Source: a virus. From it: 21,264 nucleotides of DNA. Where the stretch lies: positions 1 through 21,264 of IMG/VR virus record IMGVR_UViG_3300011115_000344, one strand, 5' to 3'. Below are positions 8,382-12,522 of this stretch, in pieces. Below the pieces are notes generated by a model, which was not told the origin of the DNA, did not search any database, and saw only the letters and a list, made by a program, of their open reading frames with translations. Both the position numbers and the translations under genes were made by a program. How positions within the stretch are numbered: the first letter of the stretch is position 1; each line of letters begins with the position of its first letter.

Positions 8382-8566
8382 TTGTCATCGCCTGTACGTT
8401 GGGCAACTTTACCGCCAACGTAACCAGCAATCACAGATAATAAGATAGTTTGACCGAAGGTAGGCTTACGTGCTCCCCCGACTCCTCTGATGAACTCTTG
8501 TTGTTCTTGAGGGTTGGGTATATCAGCAACACGTTCCCACCAAGGTTTCCAGTCCTTAGATGACAT
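8378..8566 (-). CDS. Small membrane-type protein of unknown function
   Basis: The 62-aa protein has a tryptophan-rich charged N-terminus (KDWKPWWERVADIPNPQEQQ) and one hydrophobic stretch at about residues 37-55 (FGQTILLSVIAGYVGGKVA) that could cross a membrane. It ends in a short charged tail. It is the first gene after the terminator at 8641-8667, so it begins the tail transcription unit. Its Shine-Dalgarno site AAAGGA lies partly inside a small 5-bp hairpin (8575-8587). I do not recognise the family. The tight coupling (GTGA) to the neck gene suggests co-production with tail proteins. Confidence 0.6.
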   Translation of the reverse strand: MSSKDWKPWWERVADIPNPQEQQEFIRGVGGARKPTFGQTILLSVIAGYVGGKVAQRTGDDK

Positions 8567-8574
8567 CGCAAAAT

Positions 8575-8587
8575 CCTTTATTAAAGG
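8575..8587 (-). promoter_or_regulatory. Small hairpin overlapping the ribosome binding site of the 62-aa gene
   Basis: On the minus strand the sequence CCTTT-AAT-AAAGG can fold with a 5-bp stem. Its 3' arm is the AAAGG of the Shine-Dalgarno site used by the ATG at 8566. With only five mostly A-T pairs and a three-base loop it is weak and may be coincidental. Confidence 0.25.
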
Positions 8588-8606
8588 TGCAGGGCTACGT
8601 TAGTAG

Positions 8607-8632
8607 ATAGGTACCCGCATGGATACCTACCC
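8607..8632. promoter_or_regulatory. Imperfect inverted repeat between terminator and tail operon
   Basis: The plus-strand sequence TAGGTACCC...GGATACCTA forms an inverted repeat with one mismatch. It sits in the non-coding gap after the minus-strand terminator and before the first tail gene. It could be an operator, a 5' leader hairpin or an RNA-processing site. I found no convincing -35/-10 pair for a host-type promoter in this gap. Confidence 0.3.
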
Positions 8633-8640
8633 TCTAAGGA

Positions 8641-8667
8641 TAAAAGAAAACCCTGCTTTTGGCAGGG
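8641..8667 (-). terminator. Intrinsic terminator after the basic mini-protein cassette
   Basis: On the minus strand CCCTGC-CAAAA-GCAGGG forms a perfect 6-bp GC-rich stem (8651-8656 with 8662-8667) followed directly by TTTTCTTTTA (8650-8641). It lies about 20 bases after the stop of the 81-aa gene and before the tail genes, so it separates two transcription units or attenuates read-through into the sheath/tube genes. Confidence 0.85.
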
Positions 8668-8688
8668 TAAACTTTGTTTGTGTTGGGA

Positions 8689-8934
8689 CTACTTCTTTTT
8701 CTTAGTTACGACGCCTGTTCGGATAGCCTTTTTCATCTGGGCATTTGTTTTTACGCCTTCAACTTTACGCACACCAAGATTTGCTGCGGAGTTGTCATTA
8801 ACAAGAGGTGGGTTTTTCCCTTTACTGAGTTGATACTGGACTGTTTTGCCCTTTGGGTCTTTAGCGACTCTGAGACCTGCGATGTTTCCGCCTTTTCTTT
8901 CAGTCTTGCGGCTTGATTTTGGGTTAGTTGCCAT
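8689..8934 (-). CDS. Basic lysine-rich small protein, unknown function
   Basis: An 81-aa protein, strongly basic: charged N-terminus (NPKSSRKTERKGG), a mixed centre with 'GKTVQYQLSKGKNPPLVNDN' and 'AANLGVRKVEGVK', and a C-terminal KKKK. It has no cysteines and no membrane segment. It is the last gene of the basic cassette, two bases after the neighbour's stop, and is followed by the intrinsic terminator. I do not recognise a family. Charge and context suggest nucleic-acid binding, but that is inference. Confidence 0.65.
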   Translation of the reverse strand: MATNPKSSRKTERKGGNIAGLRVAKDPKGKTVQYQLSKGKNPPLVNDNSAANLGVRKVEGVKTNAQMKKAIRTGVVTKKKK

Positions 8935-8936
8935 GA

Positions 8937-9236
8937 TTACTTCTTACCCATCTTCTTTTCACGCTTATCTTCGGCTTTCTCGCCTTTTTTACCCTCACGC
9001 TTTTCGTGAGCGGCTTCCTTAGCCTTAATACCCTTAATAATCTTGGCATCAATCTTCTTGTCTTCAGCCATAGTCTTAGGCTTCTTTTTGGCACCGTGAG
9101 CCTTATCAGCCTTCTCAAAGGCCTTTTTCTCATCTTTTTCTAGACCAGCCTTACGGAGCATAGAAGCATCCTTCTTCTTGTCTTTAGATTCGGTGTACTT
9201 ACCTTTTTCGTAAGATGGTTTCTTAGTTGTTGCCAT
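8937..9236 (-). CDS. Highly charged Lys/Glu-rich helical protein, unknown function
   Basis: I chose the ATG at 9236 (99 aa, MATTKKPSYEKGKY...) over a start further upstream at 9344. The upstream extension would run through the Cys-rich 62-aa gene in another frame and looks like a shadow, while 9236 has AAGAAGAG upstream and a 14-base overlap with that gene's end. Lys, Glu, Asp and Ala make up most of the protein, with repeated KK and EK pairs, predicted as one long charged helix or disordered chain. It ends in KKMGKK. No enzyme motif. The likely function is binding DNA, RNA or an acidic partner; unproven. Confidence 0.62.
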   Translation of the reverse strand: MATTKKPSYEKGKYTESKDKKKDASMLRKAGLEKDEKKAFEKADKAHGAKKKPKTMAEDKKIDAKIIKGIKAKEAAHEKREGKKGEKAEDKREKKMGKK

Positions 9237-9411
9237 TTGTCTCTTCTTTCTTGCAGTCGCAGTTGCCGCAACCACAGTTTGTAGGAACTCTCTTATTTGC
9301 ACAATTGTAGCAAATTTTACCAGTCTCAGCACCAGGGATGCCAAGCAATAAAGCGTCTACACCAGAGTAAACGATGTTTTCTTCAGTAGAACAGACTTTA
9401 CAAGTAGCCAT
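9223..9411 (-). CDS. Small Cys-rich, probable zinc-binding protein
   Basis: This 62-aa protein has C4/C7 (CKVC), C34/C37 (CYNC) and a terminal cluster C46, C48, C51, C53 (CGCGNCDC). The first two CxxC pairs, about 27 residues apart, look like a four-Cys zinc ribbon. The compact CxCxxCxC cluster could bind a second metal. Between them is a short hydrophobic stretch (VDALLLGIPG). The family is not recognised. It starts inside the stop of the 63-aa gene (TAATG), with GGAGG about 13 bases upstream. It could be a DNA- or RNA-binding adaptor, or a redox or metal-storage peptide. Confidence 0.65.
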   Translation of the reverse strand: MATCKVCSTEENIVYSGVDALLLGIPGAETGKICYNCANKRVPTNCGCGNCDCKKEETNGNN

Positions 9412-9602
9412 TATCTATGCAGACCTCCAGGCACGTTTACTACTCTGCCTAGTGCAGACTGTACCCTACCCACATCTGGGTTACCTTTTTTGTCCATCCA
9501 CCCTAAGGTAGTTGCTGTGCTTTTGTGCATTTCATGTGTTGCCACATTTCTTGCCTTAGCCTTAGCGTATAGGTCAACTCTAGTGCTATGTCCTGGACGC
9601 AT
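9411..9602 (-). CDS. Small basic protein, unknown function
   Basis: A 63-aa protein starting 'RPGHSTRVDLYAKAKARN', with several histidines (HEMHKS) and a C-terminal 'GRVVNVPGGLHR'. It is basic but less lysine-dominated than its neighbours. Its stop overlaps the next start (TAATG). GGAGG lies about 11 bases before the ATG at 9602, within the end of the preceding 45-aa gene. No family recognised. Conserved spacing in the operon supports it as a real gene. Confidence 0.6.
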   Translation of the reverse strand: MRPGHSTRVDLYAKAKARNVATHEMHKSTATTLGWMDKKGNPDVGRVQSALGRVVNVPGGLHR

Positions 9603-9604
9603 GG

Positions 9605-9742
9605 TTATTTCTTACCTCCACGCATTTTACCCAGAGAGTTCTTCTTACGTGCCGTAACAGTTTGCTCACGCTTCATGTTAGGGTTCTTCTTTGTCTTACA
9701 TGCTGGGCATGTGCCACAAGTACAAGGCTTCTTAACAGCCAT
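9605..9742 (-). CDS. Cys-cluster lysine-rich mini-protein (45 aa)
   Basis: A very short gene between the 106-aa and 63-aa genes. It begins 'MAVKKPCTCGTCPACKTKK' with four cysteines (C7, C9, C12, C15) in a CxCxxCxxC cluster, then a lysine/arginine-rich tail ending GGKK. The start overlaps the previous stop (TAATG) and the stop lies two bases before the next gene. The Cys cluster could hold a single metal ion. It fits the cassette by start, charge and spacing, and without it there would be a 139-base gap in an otherwise closely packed block. Function unknown. Confidence 0.6.
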   Translation of the reverse strand: MAVKKPCTCGTCPACKTKKNPNMKREQTVTARKKNSLGKMRGGKK

Positions 9743-10062
9743 TACTTCATACCAATGTTTCTGGTGTAAGTCTTCTGTGGCTTACCGCCACGAGCAACAA
9801 TAGACTGATTAATTCTCTTATTAGTAGTCTTCATCTTGCTACTGCCTGCAGACCCAGTACCTTTTACCCCAGCACGAACTGCACTTTTAAGTGACTTACC
9901 TGCTTTTGCAAGGTCTTTGTCCAGAGTTGGCGTGGTGCTGGTACTACTAGGTGAGGTTTTTTCCTGACGTTGCATGGCAAGTGTAGTACTTGCACTCATC
10001 CTACGAACATCTTTCATTGCTTTAGTATTTGCTTTAGCCTGAACTTTTTTACTTGTTGGCAT
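9742..10062 (-). CDS. Basic Ser/Thr/Lys-rich small protein, unknown function
   Basis: A 106-aa basic protein with an N-terminal Lys/Ala helix (KKVQAKANTKAMKDVRRM), a Ser/Thr-rich low-complexity centre (TSPSSTSTTPT) and an Ala/Gly/Lys-rich stretch 'AKAGKSLKSAVRAGVKG'. The latter resembles a short segment in the 99-aa neighbour ('GPKSVKSAIQFAVASGVSK'). It ends 'GGKPQKTYTRNIGMK'. The ATG at 10062 directly abuts the upstream stop, with AGGAAAG ahead. No recognisable enzyme domain. Confidence 0.62.
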   Translation of the reverse strand: MPTSKKVQAKANTKAMKDVRRMSASTTLAMQRQEKTSPSSTSTTPTLDKDLAKAGKSLKSAVRAGVKGTGSAGSSKMKTTNKRINQSIVARGGKPQKTYTRNIGMK

Positions 10063-10353
10063 TTACTTCTTCTTTCCTGCTCGACGTTTATTTTCTTTAG
10101 CAACATTGTCTTTATGCTTCATTGCCTTCAGGTTAGACATACGGTCATCACCTGCACGACCCTTGTTGTTTTTATGGTCAACATCAGTATCTTTACTTAG
10201 TTTACCATTTTTAGACTCATAGTCTGCTCTAGCCTTATTTTTACTTGTAGTCTTCCAAGTACCATCGGCTTGCTTAGTCTTATACACATAGATAGGTCTA
10301 CCACCATTGGCTTTAGAGCCTTTATATGGGCCAAACTTCTTAGTCTCAGCCAT
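10063..10353 (-). CDS. HNH-nuclease-like small protein
   Basis: I chose the ATG at 10353 (96 aa) because AAGGAT lies just upstream; an earlier in-frame start at 10413 would lie mostly within the upstream gene. The N-terminal half has 'GGRPIYVYKTKQADGTWKTT' with two short strands. The C-terminal half has 'DVDHKNNKGRAGDDRMSNLK' and then 'AMKHKDNVAKEN'. The order D59-H60, N74-L75, H80/N83/N88 matches the HNH_3-type pattern (vDHxNgnxxDNRxxNLxxxxxxxNxxN) used by phage HNH endonucleases. It ends KRRAGKKK. It could be a packaging-associated or homing-type nuclease, or a DNA-binding relic, since the domain is minimal. Motif match is visible; activity is not proven. Confidence 0.66.
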   Translation of the reverse strand: MAETKKFGPYKGSKANGGRPIYVYKTKQADGTWKTTSKNKARADYESKNGKLSKDTDVDHKNNKGRAGDDRMSNLKAMKHKDNVAKENKRRAGKKK

Positions 10354-10579
10354 TGCGTTTATCCTTACCAATCTCAGGATGCTTCTTGTGGTACGACTTA
10401 GTGGCCTTAACACCCTGAGCCACAGTCTTAGACCCAGCCAGTTTAGTGAGATTCATGCGTTCTTTCTTACCAGACTTGCTAGTCTGCTCAACAATGATGT
10501 CGCCCTTTTTACCAGCACCACGGTCTTCTTTTTTCTTTGTGACTTTGTGCTTTAACCCGCCAGCAGTTACTTTAGCCAT
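10346..10579 (-). CDS. Basic lysine-rich small protein, unknown function
   Basis: A 77-aa, very basic protein with a Lys-rich first third (KHKVTKKKEDRGAGKKGD), a short strand-like segment 'IIVEQTSKSGKKERMNL' and 'LAGSKTVAQGVKATKSYHKK' toward the end. It overlaps the HNH-like gene by 8 bases and its ATG overlaps the previous stop (TAATG). No cysteines, no membrane segment, no family recognised. Confidence 0.6.
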   Translation of the reverse strand: MAKVTAGGLKHKVTKKKEDRGAGKKGDIIVEQTSKSGKKERMNLTKLAGSKTVAQGVKATKSYHKKHPEIGKDKRNG

Positions 10580-10743
10580 TACTTTTTCTTCTTTTTAGCG
10601 GCAGCCATGTTATCCACTAGGTTTGGGTATGGACGTCCAGCAGCCTTGGCACGAGCCTTAGCAGAAGACTTTTGGCTCTTAGATAGAGGCTTATCTTTTT
10701 TAGTTGGGTCTGGCTTCTCCCAGACCTTCTTCTCTTTAGCCAT
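10579..10743 (-). CDS. Basic mini-protein with GRPYPNLVDNM motif (54 aa)
   Basis: A short gene from the ATG at 10743 (AAGGAG upstream) to TAA at 10579-10581. It has a lysine-rich first half and then 'KARAKAAGRPYPNLVDNM' and a KKKKK tail. I recall this AGRPYPNLVDN motif, preceded by 'SxSQKxxAKARAK', from small hypothetical proteins of other phages, so it probably belongs to a conserved family. That recollection is unverified. Overlapping start/stop on both sides (TAATG) confirms its place in the operon. Function unknown. Confidence 0.66.
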   Translation of the reverse strand: MAKEKKVWEKPDPTKKDKPLSKSQKSSAKARAKAAGRPYPNLVDNMAAAKKKKK

Positions 10744-11042
10744 TATCTACTCCTTAAGTTCTGTGCGACACCTTTAACAGCACCCTTTACTGCACCAGCA
10801 TAGTATGAGCCCATAATCTTAGGTTTAGACACCCCTGAAGCAACAGCAAACTGAATAGCACTTTTAACTGACTTAGGGCCCAACACTGTGGCATCACGAT
10901 GGACTTGGTCAATCTGCATCTGACGTTCCATAGGGAGCATAGAGGTATTTTTAGCAATCTTCTTTTGAGTAGAGTTGCTTGTAACCATCCTGTTAGCGTA
11001 GGACTCCGCCGCCGCCTTTACAGCGTTAGGTTTCTTAGCCAT
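10743..11042 (-). CDS. Basic small protein, unknown function
   Basis: A 99-aa protein, mainly helical, with 'ESYANRMVTSNSTQKKIAKN' near the start and the motif 'LPMERQMQIDQVHRD' in the middle. A mildly hydrophobic C-terminal half follows ('SAIQFAVASGVSKPKIMGSY' and 'AGAVKGAVKGVAQNLRSR'). It differs from neighbours in having an amphipathic Ala/Gly/Val-rich C-terminus that might associate with membranes or form a helix bundle. TAATG overlaps at both ends. Not recognised. Confidence 0.62.
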   Translation of the reverse strand: MAKKPNAVKAAAESYANRMVTSNSTQKKIAKNTSMLPMERQMQIDQVHRDATVLGPKSVKSAIQFAVASGVSKPKIMGSYYAGAVKGAVKGVAQNLRSR

Positions 11043-11356
11043 TACTTCTTGCCTTTCTTAGCATCAAGCCGCTTAGACATAGCGGCAGCCTTAGACTTAG
11101 CATCACTCTTAGAGGAGGCACCCCAAGCCTGTAGAGACAATAGTAGTCTAGTAGGCTCACCGTTAGGCTTACGCTCTGGACCAGGGTTACCGCCCATTCT
11201 AGCAAGGAATGATGCACGTCTAGGGTTATCGCCAGACTTAACTGGAGCCTTCAAGTTAGACCCAGGGTTTGCTCTCTCATAGGACTTACGTCCCTTTTCA
11301 TTAAGACCGCCTTTAGCGTTCTTACCAGACTTTTTCTGCCATGCTTCGCTTGCCAT
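11042..11356 (-). CDS. DUF6321-like phage protein
   Basis: A 104-aa protein with the ordered motifs 'AWQKKSGKNAKGGLNEKGRK', 'SYERANPGSNLKAPVKSGDN', 'PRRASFLARMGGNPGPE' and 'PTRLLLSLQAWGASSKSDAK'. I recognise these as the phage family annotated as DUF6321 (WQRKEGKNxxGGLNxKGxxSY...NPGSxL...RxxSFxARM...GPxxxxxGKPTRxxxxLxxW). The family is widespread in aquatic phages and its function is unknown. Basic, no cysteine, ends KKGKK. TAATG links to the genes on both sides. The family call rests on memory of the motif set. Confidence 0.75.
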   Translation of the reverse strand: MASEAWQKKSGKNAKGGLNEKGRKSYERANPGSNLKAPVKSGDNPRRASFLARMGGNPGPERKPNGEPTRLLLSLQAWGASSKSDAKSKAAAMSKRLDAKKGKK

Positions 11357-11562
11357 TAGTTCTTCTTAAATTTAGGGGTCTTTTTAGGGCCTTTGCCTGT
11401 AGTGCTGTAACGGCTGTGAACTTTCTCACCAGCAGTGTCAGTAGGGTTCTTCTTAATGTTACCCTTGTGCTGTGCCTTTACAGTCTTTTCGGCTTTGCCA
11501 TTAGAGTCTTTAGTGTTAGCGACGTTAGCCTTCTTCTGGCCTTTTGGTCTTGGTAGTGCCAT
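11356..11562 (-). CDS. Basic lysine-rich small protein, unknown function
   Basis: A 68-aa lysine/asparagine-rich protein, likely disordered, with 'KAQHKGNIKKNPTDTAGEKV' in the centre and 'GKGPKKTPKFKKN' at the end. GAGGAA precedes the ATG, which overlaps the previous stop (TAATG). Nothing identifies a family. It resembles its neighbours in composition only. Confidence 0.58.
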   Translation of the reverse strand: MALPRPKGQKKANVANTKDSNGKAEKTVKAQHKGNIKKNPTDTAGEKVHSRYSTTGKGPKKTPKFKKN

Positions 11563-11696
11563 TATTTTTTCCTCGGTTTCTTCTTTACTTTTTTAGGTAG
11601 AGCCTTATCTTTAGGTGTGTGCTCTTCCCATTTTGCCGCCATTTTAGGGTTGGTGGCGTACATGAATTTTCTTTGTTGTTCGCTTTTAAACGGCAT
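11562..11696 (-). CDS. MPFKSEQQRKFM-type phage mini-protein (44 aa)
   Basis: A short gene from ATG 11696 to TAA 11562-11564. It begins 'MPFKSEQQRKFMYATNPKMA' followed by 'AKWEEHTPKDK' and a K/R-rich tail. I remember the 'MPFKSExQRRFMxAxxPxxAxxW' pattern from many small hypothetical proteins of phages, so this is probably a conserved family of unknown role. It is the first gene of the basic cassette and lies two bases after the 71-aa gene; the Shine-Dalgarno site is weak. Family memory unverified. Confidence 0.7.
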   Translation of the reverse strand: MPFKSEQQRKFMYATNPKMAAKWEEHTPKDKALPKKVKKKPRKK

Positions 11697-11698
11697 AA

Positions 11699-11914
11699 TT
11701 ACCAACTAGATAGTGCGGTACGTTTCCAAGTGTTGGTGGCTACACATACGTATAGGAATCCAGATGCGTAGGCTAGTTGACCTGCGGTACCTGTTGCTGT
11801 TGCTGATGCGGGTACAGCGACCCAAGGACCTACCTTGGTGTCTAGGTAGTCTAAAGCAGTGTTTAGGGTAGTGCCCCAAGAGGACTGCCCGATAGTAGGT
11901 TTAACAAGTGGCAT
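11699..11914 (-). CDS. Stand-alone fibre-tip-like small protein
   Basis: A 71-aa protein: 'KPTIGQSSWGTTLNTALDYL', then 'VPASATATGTAGQLAYASGF' and 'LYVCVATNTWKRTALSSW'. The second half is a module that I know as the C-terminal end of many phage tail-fibre and structural proteins; here it forms most of a separate gene. It may trimerise at the tip of a fibre or decorate the virion. Shine-Dalgarno GGAGAG precedes the ATG at 11914, which lies two bases after the neck gene's stop. The role is inferred from the module only. Confidence 0.68.
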   Translation of the reverse strand: MPLVKPTIGQSSWGTTLNTALDYLDTKVGPWVAVPASATATGTAGQLAYASGFLYVCVATNTWKRTALSSW

Positions 11915-11916
11915 TT

Positions 11917-12522
11917 TTACTCTCCGTAAAGGTCAGAACCGTAAGTGCTAACATCATAACCAAAAGTTCTGTAATCTGATTTAGATGGTGTGGCGTATGC
12001 CTGAAACTGTGGGTCATTTACAAGTTCTTCAGCGTTCATCTGGTTGCAGTCAATTGTTACTACAGCCCAACGGTAACCGAAAGAGCCTCTAGGTAGCACC
12101 CTTGTAGGGACAAATACTTGACCACGATAAATAATTCTATCTTTAATGTGGCCGTTAGAGTTGGTAAGTAAAGTAGGTAAAAAACGACTTACTTCACCTA
12201 CGTTGATAACTAAGCGAAGTGTGTCTGAGGTATAGAAACCACGTTCATTCATGACGTTAGTTCCACGAACTAGTTGAGCCATAACTACAGGCATCTTGAA
12301 CGGTAGCATCCAGCGTCTACCCTTAGTGGCTGTAGATGATGACACGTCATAGATAGGGTCTACAATATCGGTGTAGTTGTCGTTTAGGTAGTAGTCTTGC
12401 CAACGCCACCAGTCAACTTCAACACCTACGGTAGCACCTAGTTCTTCACCAATTCCTTCATACATGGATTTGGCTTCATAGTCTACGCTGAACCTGCCGT
12501 TATCGGCTCCACCACCACGCAT
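11917..12522 (-). CDS. Head-closure / neck-type virion protein (putative)
   Basis: A 201-aa protein with an aromatic-rich segment 'GVEVDWWRWQDYYLNDNYTD' (around 33-52), then 'YDVSSSTATKGRRWMLPFKM', 'RGTNVMNERGFYTSDTLRL', and 'IIYRGQVFVPTRVLPRGSFG' followed by 'YRWAVVTIDCNQMNAEELVN'. The strand order and the 'RGQVFVPTRV...VVTIDCNQ' part resemble SPP1 gp16-type head-closure proteins that seal the connector after DNA packaging. It does not sit directly beside the adaptor gene because the fibre cluster intervenes, which is unusual. TAATG overlaps with the fibre gene. The assignment is by shape and elimination, not a firm motif. Confidence 0.5.
   Translation of the reverse strand: MRGGGADNGRFSVDYEAKSMYEGIGEELGATVGVEVDWWRWQDYYLNDNYTDIVDPIYDVSSSTATKGRRWMLPFKMPVVMAQLVRGTNVMNERGFYTSDTLRLVINVGEVSRFLPTLLTNSNGHIKDRIIYRGQVFVPTRVLPRGSFGYRWAVVTIDCNQMNAEELVNDPQFQAYATPSKSDYRTFGYDVSTYGSDLYGE

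Noticed and set aside
8567-8688. tRNA or small RNA gene in the non-coding gap
   Set aside because: Too short for a tRNA, no cloverleaf arms; the structure is explained by the terminator and a short inverted repeat.
8937-9344. A longer 135-aa version of the Lys/Glu-rich protein starting at 9344
   Set aside because: The extra N-terminus lies within the Cys-rich 62-aa gene in another frame. The internal ATG at 9236 has a plausible ribosome site and gives a typical MATTKK start.
10063-10413. A longer 116-aa version of the HNH-like protein starting at 10413
   Set aside because: The extra 20 residues overlap the 77-aa gene. The ATG at 10353 follows AAGGAT and begins MAETKK like its neighbours.
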